A stretch of DNA of 64,000 nucleotides from Gammaproteobacteria bacterium. GTDB taxonomy: Bacteria; Pseudomonadota; Gammaproteobacteria; Xanthomonadales; SZUA-36. The notes under the pieces are model-generated. The model made no database searches, had not been told where the DNA came from, and saw only the letters and a program-made list of their open reading frames with translations. Positions 55,122 through 63,874 of the stretch are shown here, one piece after another (within the stretch, counting starts at the first letter, position 1; each line of letters starts with the position of its first letter). Location of the stretch: positions 38,375 through 102,374 of the forward strand of contig JAJFLA010000042.1 of assembly GCA_021772935.1 (NCBI GenBank). Reading direction: 5' to 3'. Both the position numbers and the translations under genes were made by a program.

Positions 55122-55130
55122 GAGCTTATG

Positions 55131-55295
55131 AACTTGAGGGGTCAGATTCAAATGAGAACTTGAGGGGTCAGATTCAAATGCAGCCCACACCAATGGCTTT
55201 ACGCACCTGGTCAAGTGCATTTGAGTCTGACCCCGGTGTTACATCTGGTCAAGTGCATTTGAGTCTGACCCCGGTGTTAGTCTGACCGCGGTGTT
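55131..55295. repeat. REPIN-like cluster with two left and two to three right ends
   Basis: Left ends AACTTGAGGGGTCAGATTCA start at 55131 and 55157. Right ends with TGCATTTGAGTCTGACCCC end near 55234 and 55272, each followed by GGTGTTA, and a partial third, GTCTGACCGCGGTGTT, follows. Copies are separated by about 26 and 38 bp, showing local tandem duplication of element ends. Confidence 0.85.
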
Positions 55296-55369
55296 GCGAA
55301 AACTTGCCCTGCCCAAAACTGACCCAATGTAAGCAGGAATGCTGTTCAATTCTCAGGACCGTGCCCATC

Positions 55370-55669
55370 ATGCCGATGTACATTAACCCACCACCACAGA
55401 ACCCCCTGACCAGGATCATCGCAACCATCATTGCTGTGTTTGCATTGGCCGGTGCCTTCATGATTGGGATGGTTGCACTACTGGTTGTTGCCGCCGTGGC
55501 CCTGGTAGCCGGTCTTGCGATCTGGCTACGCATTGTCTGGATAAAGCGCCGCTTGCGAAAAAGCGGTGTGGAACTAAATGTTGGAGTGGCTGAATCACGG
55601 CAATCCGGTCAGGTAATTGACGCCGAATATACAGTCGTATCAAACCAAAAGGATCACCGCGACGATTAA
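55370..55669 (+). CDS. Small membrane protein of unknown function
   Basis: The ATG at 55370 (AGGA about 11 bp upstream) gives 99 residues: a short proline-rich start (NPPPQNP), one long hydrophobic stretch that may be two helices (about 14-55), and a basic then acidic tail (RIVWIKRRLRKSG; VIDAEYTVV). A start at 55376 is also possible. No family recognised. Confidence 0.5.
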   Translation: MPMYINPPPQNPLTRIIATIIAVFALAGAFMIGMVALLVVAAVALVAGLAIWLRIVWIKRRLRKSGVELNVGVAESRQSGQVIDAEYTVVSNQKDHRDD

Positions 55670-55742
55670 AATCGAAATCCGCGTTGAAAACTCGGCAATT
55701 AGGACTAGACTTAATATATCTATCCCAACACGGATTATCATC

Positions 55743-56177
55743 ATGTCTACAGTCTCCGAAATTCTGAAAAACAAGGGCGGGATGGTGCTATCCGTCGAGA
55801 TCAATGAAACTGTTTTGGATGCCATCAACCTGATGTCCCAGGTCAATATCGGCGCCGTTCTGGTGCAGGATGGCGATACCATTGCCGGTATTTTTACAGA
55901 ACGTGATTACATGCAGAAAATAGCGCTCAATTCACTGTCTTCACAAAAAACACGGGTAGGCGATGTCATGACATCACCCGTAATTTCAGCCCATCCGGGT
56001 GATTCCATACAGCAATGTATGGAAACCATGACAACTTGCCATTGCCGTCATTTGCCCGTGGTTGAGAATGGAAAGCTTCTCGGTATTGTATCCATTGGCG
56101 ATCTTGTAAAAAGGATGCTGGGGGAAAAAGAATCAGAAGTGGAGCAACTCAACCAATATATTACGGGTTCCTACTAG
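55743..56177 (+). CDS. Stand-alone CBS-domain pair protein
   Basis: A 144-residue protein made of two CBS motifs: residues 1-60 (VSEILKNKGGMVLSVEINET, IAGIFTERDYMQKI) and about 72-130 (VGDVMTSPVISAHPGDSIQQ, LLGIVSIGDLVKRML). CBS pairs bind AMP, ATP or SAM and regulate partner proteins. The upstream open extension from 55617 overlaps the previous gene and is not needed. Confidence 0.85.
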   Translation: MSTVSEILKNKGGMVLSVEINETVLDAINLMSQVNIGAVLVQDGDTIAGIFTERDYMQKIALNSLSSQKTRVGDVMTSPVISAHPGDSIQQCMETMTTCHCRHLPVVENGKLLGIVSIGDLVKRMLGEKESEVEQLNQYITGSY

Positions 56178-56189
56178 TTAAGGAGTTAA

Positions 56190-56246
56190 GGGGTCAGATT
56201 TATGATGTGGTAAACCTTAAAAACCGCTCAAAATTGAACCTGACCC
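56190..56246. repeat. Degenerate REPIN-like inverted repeat
   Basis: GGGGTCAGATTTATGATG near 56190 faces AAAATTGAACCTGACCC ending at 56246. It lies just before the convergent gene's stop codon. Confidence 0.6.
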
Positions 56247-56264
56247 AGGGTTTAACTCCGGAAA

Positions 56265-56666
56265 TCATTCTGACTCTTGTGCCCTGGCTTTGTCGTGTGC
56301 AAGCTGCAAGGCCTCGTCTATCTCAGCCTGTGCACTGGCACTGGTTCCCGCAGCCTGATAGTGCTGTTTCAGTGTTTTTTCCACCTTGATAAAAAGGGCA
56401 TCAATTGACGCAACTGCGTTGGCATTATCCGCTACTGCGTGATTGCCAAACAGGTTGATCCATTGTTCTGACTCGCGGCCGATTGCTATCACCTGGTTAA
56501 ACTCCCGCTCAGGCTCATCACCACCCCTTAACAGGCCAATGATCGTTGCAACCAATGAAACTGGCAGCAAAACCAGGTCGCGCAAACCGTCTGCCATCAA
56601 CTTGAGTTGAAATACGACAGCATTACGAACAAGTACGCCGCGTTTTGATATGTCTGTATTGCTCAT
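56265..56666 (-). CDS. Small membrane-associated protein of unknown function
   Basis: The ATG at 56666, with GGAG 7 bp upstream, gives 133 residues. One hydrophobic segment (LVLLPVSLVATIIGLLRG, about 32-50) follows KLMADGLRD; the rest is helical and rich in Ala, Glu and Gln. No family recognised. It is convergent with the CBS gene. Confidence 0.5.
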   Translation of the reverse strand: MSNTDISKRGVLVRNAVVFQLKLMADGLRDLVLLPVSLVATIIGLLRGGDEPEREFNQVIAIGRESEQWINLFGNHAVADNANAVASIDALFIKVEKTLKQHYQAAGTSASAQAEIDEALQLAHDKARAQESE

Positions 56667-56725
56667 GCAAGAACTCCGCATCGATTGGAAATTTAAACTG
56701 GATACCAAGGGGGTCACAATGTCGC

Positions 56726-56820
56726 GGGGTCAGATTCAAATGCAACACACACCAAATGGCTTTACGCACCTGGTCAAGTGCATTTGAGTCTGACCCCCGT
56801 GTTAATCTAACCCCGGTGTT
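56726..56820. repeat. REPIN-like inverted repeat
   Basis: GGGGTCAGATTCAAATGCA (56726-56744) faces TGCATTTGAGTCTGACCCCC ending at 56798, followed by a worn second end (AATCTAACCCCGGTGTT). The internal CACACCAAATGGCTTTACGC is nearly the same as in the element at 55131-55295, so the two are recent relatives. Confidence 0.85.
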
Positions 56821-56918
56821 GAATCAGATACTGTTTAGCTTAATCGGTGAACGCCAGCAATGAAATAGTTCCAAAGTCACCTTGTCTTGATACTACAACA
56901 AACGTTAGCCTTGCACGC

Positions 56919-57413
56919 ATGAGACTATCACAGGGATTCGCCCCGGTTGCACGTGAGGATGCGCGTTTACTGATACTTGGATCCATGCCTGGTATCGCTT
57001 CGCTTGAAGCTACGCAATATTACGCCTTCCCGCGTAATGTTTTCTGGAGAATAATGGGGGATCTATTCGCTGCCGGACCAGATTTGAACTACCGTTCGCG
57101 ACTGCAAAAGCTGCTCGAAAACCGTATCGCCTTGTGGGATGTTATTGAAGCCTGCAACCGCCCCGGCAGTCTGGATTCTGCTATTTCGGAAGAAGGCATG
57201 GCGACCAATGACTTCAGAGGGTTTCTGACGCAACACCCACATATCACTCATGTGTACTTCAATGGCCAAAAGGCCGCCAGCTTGTTTAAAAAGAGAGTGG
57301 CACCCGGTCTGACCAGGCATTACGAGTATCTTGCACTACCATCAACCAGCCCGGCCCACGCCGCCAGATCTTACAGTGCCAAACTTGAAGCCTGGTCGGT
57401 AATCAAGCATTAA
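56919..57413 (+). CDS. UDG-superfamily DNA glycosylase (hypoxanthine/mismatch type)
   Basis: The ATG at 56919 gives 164 residues starting as relatives do (RLSQGFAPVAREDARLLILG). Motifs are LILGSMPGIASLEATQYYAF (motif A) with FPRNVFWRIMG, and PSTSPAHAA (motif B). These fit the deoxyinosine/hypoxanthine-DNA glycosylase branch. It removes damaged or deaminated bases. The last codons have been duplicated downstream (57401-57450). Confidence 0.85.
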   Translation: MRLSQGFAPVAREDARLLILGSMPGIASLEATQYYAFPRNVFWRIMGDLFAAGPDLNYRSRLQKLLENRIALWDVIEACNRPGSLDSAISEEGMATNDFRGFLTQHPHITHVYFNGQKAASLFKKRVAPGLTRHYEYLALPSTSPAHAARSYSAKLEAWSVIKH

Positions 57414-57450
57414 TAGAACCGGGGGCAATCAAGCATCAATAGAACCGGGG
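57401..57450. repeat. Tandem duplication of the glycosylase gene's 3' end
   Basis: AATCAAGCATTAATAGAACC followed by GGGGGC (57401-57426) recurs as AATCAAGCATCAATAGAACC followed by GGGG (57427-57450), period 26 bp with one base change. The copy runs straight into the REPIN-like left end at 57447. Confidence 0.85.
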
Positions 57451-57517
57451 TCAGACACAAATGCATTTAACGCCTGTGTAGTTATAACTTGTGGTTGATG
57501 CATTTGAATCTGACCCC
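57447..57517. repeat. REPIN-like inverted repeat
   Basis: GGGGTCAGACACAAATGCA (57447-57465) faces TGCATTTGAATCTGACCCC (57499-57517) between the convergent glycosylase and MBL genes. Confidence 0.85.
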
Positions 57518-57538
57518 TAATCTCCCCTTAATCACAGA

Positions 57539-58498
57539 CTAACGCTTGCCATGATCCAGCCAAAACTCCAGGCCTTGGGTATTGAGCGCCACGTCAGGCT
57601 GCAACAATTGCAAACAGGTTTCTTTTGCCAGGCTCACGCCATGTTCTTTTAAACCTTCCGCTAACCATGCATTGATGGCAGCCTCGATTTTCTGTCGACG
57701 TTGATCGTCATGTTGGTAACGCTGCGCGAAACCAGCCAGCATATCGACGCCTTCTATCATCTTTTTAGCCAGGCGCTGGACATCGTCGACCCGGCCATAA
57801 TGGGTCAGATACATGCAGTCCGGCGCATCGGCCACCAGTTTTCTGACTGACGCCTTTAGAGCAACAGGATCAAACTGAATAGGGGTGGTGGTCGGCAGTA
57901 CAAAGGCACCCTTGTCAGTATCGAACTCACGATATGACAGGCCAAACGTATCACCAGCAAACCAACCATTGCTGAGGCTGTCATGTACACAGAAGTGGTG
58001 ACGTGCATGTCCTGGTGTATCCATAAACCGCAATTGACGGTTAGCCAGGCTTAGCTCATCACCATCTTCCATGACTCGTACCCGTTGTTCAGGAACCGGG
58101 ATCAGCTTGCCATAAATCCTTTCATACATCTTGTCGCCGTAAACCGCCCGAGAACCAGCTTCCAGTTTGGCCGGATCAATCATATGACGGGCGCCATAAG
58201 GGTGTACCAACAAGGTGGCATTAGGCAGCAATTGCATCAGGCTGCCTGCACCACCTGCATGATCGAGATGAACATGCGTAACAATCACATAGCGCACATC
58301 CTCTGGTTGCCAGCCTCGCAGCTCAAGAACTTTCATTAGACGGGCAGTGCTTGAATTAGTACCTACCTCAATAAAAGCGACTTCTTTCCCAGCCTCCATC
58401 ATGTAACAGGCGGTCATGTGATCACGGCCAAAACCCGCGTCGATGACGCTTACGCCGCCAGCGTATTGTTTGCAAGAGATGTGGTCATTTGCGGTCAT
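57539..58498 (-). CDS. Metallo-beta-lactamase-fold hydrolase
   Basis: The ATG at 58498, with CGGAAG upstream, gives 319 residues; the longer open frame runs through the divergent HAD gene and is not credible. Metal ligands are in VTHVHLDHAGG (HxHxDH), DTPGHARHHF and GWFAGDTFGLSY, with the last His in YLTHYGRVDD. Relatives include hydroxyacylglutathione hydrolases and lactonases. Substrate unknown. Confidence 0.87.
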   Translation of the reverse strand: MTANDHISCKQYAGGVSVIDAGFGRDHMTACYMMEAGKEVAFIEVGTNSSTARLMKVLELRGWQPEDVRYVIVTHVHLDHAGGAGSLMQLLPNATLLVHPYGARHMIDPAKLEAGSRAVYGDKMYERIYGKLIPVPEQRVRVMEDGDELSLANRQLRFMDTPGHARHHFCVHDSLSNGWFAGDTFGLSYREFDTDKGAFVLPTTTPIQFDPVALKASVRKLVADAPDCMYLTHYGRVDDVQRLAKKMIEGVDMLAGFAQRYQHDDQRRQKIEAAINAWLAEGLKEHGVSLAKETCLQLLQPDVALNTQGLEFWLDHGKR

Positions 58499-58541
58499 TA
58501 TCGAACTTCCGTATTGAGCCCAAGTCGGGCAACATAGCACA

Positions 58542-59234
58542 ATGTTATGGAATTGGGCCAACAGTAGCACACAGGTGTTTATCCTCGATCTGGACGGTAC
58601 CTTGATACCGAGCGCTGAAATTGACAACGAGTGTTTCTGGCAAGCTGTTTTTGCCTGCTTTGGTAAAAGGGATAAGTTACCTGACCTGCATGGATTTGAA
58701 CATGTGACCGACAGTGGCATATTGCATGAATGGTGTACGCGTGAGTTGGGTCGCACTCCCAGTGCGGAAGAAACCGATCAAATAAAACAACATTTTTTAC
58801 AACTGCTGGAATCTGCCTGGACCCAGCAACCACAGCACTTCAGCCCCCTGCCAGGTGTCAATAAATGGCTGGAGACTGTTGCTGACAGCGACAACGTGAG
58901 TGCAGGAATTGCCACCGGTGGCTGGGGACACAGCGCGCGTTTGAAGTTAAAACTTTCTGGGCTGGACCAGTTTGATCTGCCACTGGCCAGTTCCGATGAT
59001 GCAGTTGCACGTACGCAGATCATGCAAATCGCAGCCCATAGAACACTTAAGCCGTCGGTAAACAACGCTCTTTTTACTTATGTAGGTGATGGCGTATGGG
59101 ACCTGCAAGCCAGCCAGCAACTGGACTGGGAATTCATTGGCATTGCCTCAGGAGAGCAGGCAGACCGGCTTAAAAGGTCAGGTGCAAGCTGCGTTCTGAC
59201 TGATTTCTATAAACCTGACATCAGCGCGATTTAA
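58542..59234 (+). CDS. HAD-family phosphatase
   Basis: A 230-residue HAD hydrolase with motif I FILDLDGTL (nucleophile Asp), motif II AGIATGGWGHSARLK (Thr in place of the more usual Ser/Thr is fine), and motif IV TYVGDGVWDLQAS. The cap is helical (about 25-95). It resembles phosphoglycolate-phosphatase-like enzymes; substrate unknown. It is divergent from the MBL gene, with a 43-bp gap. Confidence 0.85.
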   Translation: MLWNWANSSTQVFILDLDGTLIPSAEIDNECFWQAVFACFGKRDKLPDLHGFEHVTDSGILHEWCTRELGRTPSAEETDQIKQHFLQLLESAWTQQPQHFSPLPGVNKWLETVADSDNVSAGIATGGWGHSARLKLKLSGLDQFDLPLASSDDAVARTQIMQIAAHRTLKPSVNNALFTYVGDGVWDLQASQQLDWEFIGIASGEQADRLKRSGASCVLTDFYKPDISAI

Positions 59235-59293
59235 GCCGCCACTTAAGGTGTAAAATACAGGCACCCTTAGCAAATATACAATGAGGAATTTCG

Positions 59294-59680
59294 ATGCCAA
59301 ATAACCGCTGGTCCATAAAAACCATCTATGCTGCATTAATCAGTTTCGGTGTTTTTTTTGCCAACATCGTGGTAGCAGGCAGCGGCGACCCTGAAGCAGC
59401 GAGGCAGGCATGGCCAATGATAGAAAAAGGCGCTTTGCTGGTTGATGTACGTTCTGAAGAGGAGTTTTCAGCAGGACACCTGGAAGGTGCGCTCAATATT
59501 GAGTGGAATAGAACTGATGAGTTGATAGCGGCCATTGGCTCTGACAAGCAACGCCCAGTGGTTTTTTATTGTCGTAGTGGTAACCGGGCCGGAAGAGCTA
59601 TCAGCGTGTTGACTGCTCGGGGATATACCGACATTTTTAATGCCACCGGTCTCGATGCACTGAATGCAACCAAACCTTAA
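59294..59680 (+). CDS. Periplasmic rhodanese-domain protein
   Basis: A 128-residue protein with a signal peptide (AALISFGVFFANIVVAG) and one rhodanese domain: GALLVDVRSEEEFSAGHLEG and the active-site loop FYCRSGNRAGRA with Cys near 94. GAGGAA precedes the ATG. It may handle sulfane sulfur in the periplasm. Confidence 0.88.
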   Translation: MPNNRWSIKTIYAALISFGVFFANIVVAGSGDPEAARQAWPMIEKGALLVDVRSEEEFSAGHLEGALNIEWNRTDELIAAIGSDKQRPVVFYCRSGNRAGRAISVLTARGYTDIFNATGLDALNATKP

Positions 59681-59700
59681 ATATTTTTCGAGGTGTTTGT

Positions 59701-60756
59701 ATGAGTAAACATACCGTTTTCATTCCTCTTCTTTTGGTTCTCAGCCTGGCACAAGCCGCGTTTGCGTCTGATCAAGCCACTGTCGAGCAATGGGATAAAA
59801 ACAGTGCCATGGCTGCGGTACGCTCGGTCAATTTCGATCCTGCCGTTGATGAAATCGGCAATCTTGCTTCACTTGCTGATGGCGCAACCACGCTTAGTCA
59901 CCTGAAAGACATGGAAAGCCGAAGTGACTGGCCATTACCCGCACGCGAAGCAGCAATTTATCAATTCACCCGGTCATTGGCCGAGTTACCACGCGCTGCA
60001 GTCGCCAGGGAAATCATCCAGCACTTGCTCAATTACCAGCCTAAAACCCTGGTGCCACACGAAGACCATGGAGATGCATTTATTCCACTGTTCAATATTC
60101 GTGCTGCAGCGACCGGTGTCGAAAACGGCTGGCAACGAGCAGAGTTTGCCACCGAAGCAGTCGCTCTGCTTGAAGCTGACCCTACCGCTCTGGTTTCCAC
60201 TTACTCAGCATCCGTCAACCAAATTCAGCGATCAGGTTACCTTGATGCCCTGGCGCAAGCTGCAATGCACGACATCATGGCGGTCCAGAACGTTGTTCTC
60301 AAACAGCTTGACCACAGCTCTGTGCTAACACCTTTGCTTGCAGTCACCACGACGATCACCACTGACACTTTTGCAATACAACAACTGCTTGTCAACGGTC
60401 GGGGTGCAGGACTTTCATCAGCCTTGGTGCAACTAGATAAGCAACTACCACTTAGCGAAACATCCACCCTGCTGTCATTTGCAGTCGAGCACGCACCACC
60501 GGTCAATACGACACTGGCCATTGCTGCATGGTGGCCCAGACTAAGACATGACTCCGCAACACGTGAACTGCTGCTGGATACGCTGGCCGATCCGGCGCTC
60601 GGAGCAAGTGCTGCACTGGCACTGGCACAAAGCCCTGATGTGCAAACAATCAAGGTGTTGCAGGATACTGCCAATGGGACATCAGACGCCGCACGGCGTG
60701 CGCAGATGGCACTGGATTTCAACCGCGACGGGCTGAGCGGAGGAGATCAACCATGA
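59701..60756 (+). CDS. Secreted helical-repeat protein of unknown function
   Basis: The 351-residue protein has a signal peptide (FIPLLLVLSLAQAAFA). The rest is almost all short helices, with repeats reminiscent of HEAT or armadillo folds (for example LREAAIYQFTRSLAELP-like segments and ATRELLLDTLADPALGASAA). It ends with DFNRDGLSGG, similar to a calcium-binding loop. The gene overlaps the M14 peptidase start by 4 bp (ATGA at 60753-60756), so the two proteins probably work together outside the cytoplasm. Confidence 0.6.
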   Translation: MSKHTVFIPLLLVLSLAQAAFASDQATVEQWDKNSAMAAVRSVNFDPAVDEIGNLASLADGATTLSHLKDMESRSDWPLPAREAAIYQFTRSLAELPRAAVAREIIQHLLNYQPKTLVPHEDHGDAFIPLFNIRAAATGVENGWQRAEFATEAVALLEADPTALVSTYSASVNQIQRSGYLDALAQAAMHDIMAVQNVVLKQLDHSSVLTPLLAVTTTITTDTFAIQQLLVNGRGAGLSSALVQLDKQLPLSETSTLLSFAVEHAPPVNTTLAIAAWWPRLRHDSATRELLLDTLADPALGASAALALAQSPDVQTIKVLQDTANGTSDAARRAQMALDFNRDGLSGGDQP

Positions 60757-63350
60757 GACGGTCGAACATATTATTATTTTTCGCCATTGTTTTATTTAGC
60801 ACTCAAACCAGCGCACAAGTATTGACACAATGGGTGGAAACCAAGGCCCCACAGGAAACCAACAAATTCGCACTGGGTTACCCGGTTCCGATACCGGTTG
60901 ATACCCCGCTGCCTTTTGACGGCTTTCGAACCTACGCAGGTTTGCACATGCGGCACCAGGATTTGGTGGCAACCACAGCCTGGGTGCACCCAGAGCAAAT
61001 AGGCTTCACCCGCAGCGGTCGCACCATCTGGGCTTACCGACTGGGTGATGATGACTTATTGACGATTGACGGATTGCCAGAGCCCGCGACGCTCACCAAT
61101 GGCGGTATACACGCACGCGAATGGCAAACACCTGAGGTCGTCACTGGTATCCTGGAGTTGCTGGCCCTGCACCCGAATGACCATCACTTTTATGATTACC
61201 TGCGTGACAACGTCAACATGATTGTCATTCCGTCGTTAAACATTGATGGCTTCATGCAAACCCAGCGCTTTCCGTCGCTCAATTACATGCAAACCGATCC
61301 TAACGACCCAAATTTTTCACCCCGTGACGGACGCATGCGTCGCAAAAACATGCTCAATACCGATGAAAACCTCGCCACTATCGGGGACCACCTCAATGGT
61401 GTTGATTTGAACCGAAACAACAACCCGTTCTGGGCCAGCAGTTTCCAGAATTCTTCCGGCAACCCACAATCCATAGTGCACCACGGCGCCGGTCCTGCCT
61501 CAGAACCTGAAATACAGGCGCTGGATGCAGCGGCGCAGCTGGGGCCAATTGAGCGGCTACGTATTTATACCGACGTACATTCCTTCTCAATGGTACATTT
61601 CTGGTCGCGCAACACTAATTTCCGTCTGGCTCAACAAACCGAACAGGTGTTGGCCACATTTACCAATCACCACATCTCTTTCCCAGCCGCCAAGTGGTAT
61701 GCATTTTCCGACCGCAACTCTATAGCCATCAACCAGGGCATCGGAACCACCGATGAGTATTTCACAAGCACTTACCAGGTGCCATCCTGGACACTGGAAG
61801 TTGAACCCAGTAACGGGCAGTCTTTTCATGCGCCACTACCGGGCAGCGGCGCAGACTACGGCGGCGTCAGTGAAAACGGTCACGATGGATTCATACTTCC
61901 AGAATCAGAAATTCGCAGGGTTCGGGAGGAAATGGCGCAATCATTTGCGGCCGTCTACTATCGCCAGGCCGGACCACCCGCAATCCGGGCCTTACGTGTC
62001 ATCGACACAGAAACCAGTGCGGTCGTTTATGAAGCCGAGTGGGATACCGAGGACAGTCAGACCCGTTCGCTTTATTCCAATCAGTTACAAACTTTGCAGT
62101 TCGACAACCGCTATACACTCTGGCTGGCCTTCAACAAACCGATGCGCTGGCGTGAAAACGGCCTTGTTGTACCATTTCCCGGCCAAGCTGCAAGTAGTCT
62201 GGATGTCGATGCCGATATTCTTGTCAACAACTCGGTTTTGGCTACCACCGTTGAAGATACGACATGGCTTGATCAGCCCGGTAATGCACCTGATGGCTAT
62301 ATGTACTATCAGGACGACGCCTTGAGGGTCACTTTCAGCTTACCTTTTAATACCCAGAACCGTAGCCTCGTCGGGAGAGAGCTTGCGGTAACACTCAAGT
62401 TACGTACCACTGATATGACCGGCATGCGCACCGATGCCAAGCCCGGCACCGTAGCCGACTGGAACAATGGCGCGTGGAGCCGATATGAAAACACTAACGG
62501 TGACGAATCCGACTTCGGCGGCTTTGATACTGAAATCGAAGTGCTGCTGACCGACGAGCTTGTACCCCCACCTTTTCTGTTGGAAGCCGGTATCACCTCA
62601 TCATGGTTTGACCCCTCTCGGGATGGGGAAGGCTTCCAGCTTGAAATGCTGACCAATAATGTCGCGGTCATGTACTGGTTTACTTATGACACCGAAGGCG
62701 CGCAAGACTGGTACGTAGCCGTCGGTGAGGTACGTGGCAATCGCATAGTATTCCCCGAGCTCTACCGAGTATCGGGCGGTGAGTTTGGCCCTGGTTTTGA
62801 TCCGTCAAAGATCAACCGGGAAGTTGTGGGCTCCGCCAGTTTTATCTGGTCGAGCTGTGATCAGGGTGATATGAGCTACCATATCGGAACACAACACGGC
62901 CGCATGCAGTTATCCAGAATCACCAGCTTGATGGGCATCGATTGCGGTATACCACAGCAGCCACCGATACCAGAAGAAGCGCTACTGAGCGGTTCCTGGT
63001 TCGACCCGACTCACGATGGCGAAGGCTTTAACATAGAAGTGTTGATAGATGGCCGCGTGGTCATTTACTGGTTCAGCTACGATCCGCAGGGCAAACGGCG
63101 CTGGTTTTTCGGCGTGGGTGAATTTCGCGATGGCAAGCTGGTTTTCGACGACATGCTAACCACTAACGGCGGTATATTCGGACCAGGATTTGACCCCCTG
63201 CTGGTTAGCCTCGAACCCTGGGGCTCATTGGAGCTGGATCTGAATTGCAATAACGGTACCGCCACCTATAGCAGTACCGAGGCGGGATTTGGGTTCGGCA
63301 CGTTAAATGTCGTACGCCTCACCAGCATCGATCAATTAAGTTGTCCATAA
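60753..63350 (+). CDS. Secreted M14 zinc carboxypeptidase with two C-terminal repeat domains
   Basis: An 865-residue exported protein (signal FFAIVLFSTQTSAQ). The catalytic domain spans about 55-420, with zinc ligands His120 and Glu123 (NGGIHAREWQTPE), His276 (TDVHSFS) and the probable catalytic Glu349 (WTLEVEPS). The middle (420-600) is beta-rich. The C terminus holds two homologous domains at about 617-720 and 746-865, each starting SWFDPxxDGEGF and containing YWFxYDxxG and FGPGFDP. The domains may bind substrate or the cell surface. M14 enzymes cut residues from the C terminus of peptides. Confidence 0.88.
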   Translation: MRRSNILLFFAIVLFSTQTSAQVLTQWVETKAPQETNKFALGYPVPIPVDTPLPFDGFRTYAGLHMRHQDLVATTAWVHPEQIGFTRSGRTIWAYRLGDDDLLTIDGLPEPATLTNGGIHAREWQTPEVVTGILELLALHPNDHHFYDYLRDNVNMIVIPSLNIDGFMQTQRFPSLNYMQTDPNDPNFSPRDGRMRRKNMLNTDENLATIGDHLNGVDLNRNNNPFWASSFQNSSGNPQSIVHHGAGPASEPEIQALDAAAQLGPIERLRIYTDVHSFSMVHFWSRNTNFRLAQQTEQVLATFTNHHISFPAAKWYAFSDRNSIAINQGIGTTDEYFTSTYQVPSWTLEVEPSNGQSFHAPLPGSGADYGGVSENGHDGFILPESEIRRVREEMAQSFAAVYYRQAGPPAIRALRVIDTETSAVVYEAEWDTEDSQTRSLYSNQLQTLQFDNRYTLWLAFNKPMRWRENGLVVPFPGQAASSLDVDADILVNNSVLATTVEDTTWLDQPGNAPDGYMYYQDDALRVTFSLPFNTQNRSLVGRELAVTLKLRTTDMTGMRTDAKPGTVADWNNGAWSRYENTNGDESDFGGFDTEIEVLLTDELVPPPFLLEAGITSSWFDPSRDGEGFQLEMLTNNVAVMYWFTYDTEGAQDWYVAVGEVRGNRIVFPELYRVSGGEFGPGFDPSKINREVVGSASFIWSSCDQGDMSYHIGTQHGRMQLSRITSLMGIDCGIPQQPPIPEEALLSGSWFDPTHDGEGFNIEVLIDGRVVIYWFSYDPQGKRRWFFGVGEFRDGKLVFDDMLTTNGGIFGPGFDPLLVSLEPWGSLELDLNCNNGTATYSSTEAGFGFGTLNVVRLTSIDQLSCP

Positions 63351-63431
63351 CAGTGGTCTATTCACTATCCCCTCACACAGGCAAAGCCTTTATAATTGCC
63401 GTCATCAACAGAAATTGAAGGAAATAAATCC

Positions 63432-63692
63432 GTGAGCAACAGAGAAAAACACAACCACTGTACCCATAAGTTCATTGAACTGGCTAATGAGCTGGGAAAA
63501 GAGGACCACGAGCCACAATTAATATCTGCCGCGCTGATGGCAGCATCCGGCATCTACGCAACCTTCGTCACCGCGGGCAACAAAGGTGGTCTGCAACCAT
63601 CCGGCGTAGATAAGATCGTAATGATGTACCGGCGTAACCTGGAACACATACAAGAACGTAAAAAAGCAGAAAACGAGGCTGCAGAAGAATAA
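63432..63692 (+). CDS. DUF3144 protein
   Basis: The GTG at 63432, 8 bp after AAGGAAA, gives 86 residues with the DUF3144 pattern FIELANELGKEDHEPQLISA followed by AASGIYATFV. Helical and cytoplasmic. Function unknown. TATAAT at 63391-63396 may be its -10 element. Confidence 0.75.
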   Translation: MSNREKHNHCTHKFIELANELGKEDHEPQLISAALMAASGIYATFVTAGNKGGLQPSGVDKIVMMYRRNLEHIQERKKAENEAAEE

Positions 63693-63774
63693 CTTGCTGG
63701 TAAATTGCATAATTTTCGTGCAAACCACTTCTATGCCAACCCCCATCGAAGGTACAATTACACCCCGCACAAAC

Positions 63775-63851
63775 GGGCCCATAGCTCAGCTGGTTAGAGC
63801 ACTCGACTCATAATCGATTGGTCGTAGGTTCAAGTCCTACTGGGCCCACCA
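63775..63851 (+). tRNA. tRNA-Ile2 (CAU anticodon, lysidine type)
   Basis: A complete cloverleaf with encoded CCA: acceptor GGGCCCA/TGGGCCC, D arm GCTC...GAGC, anticodon loop CTCATAA (CAT), T arm GTAGG-TTCAAGT-CCTAC. The anticodon region (GACTCATAATCG followed by TTGGTCG) resembles E. coli ileX/ileY rather than elongator tRNA-Met, so C34 is probably converted to lysidine. The 27-43 pair is C-U, a mismatch. Confidence 0.88.
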
Positions 63852-63874
63852 TTTAACTCAGGTGCTTACCGGGC

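Noticed and set aside
57539..58756. Longer form of the MBL protein starting at 58756
   Set aside because: The extra 86 codons run antisense through the HAD gene and precede the natural start with its ribosome-binding site.
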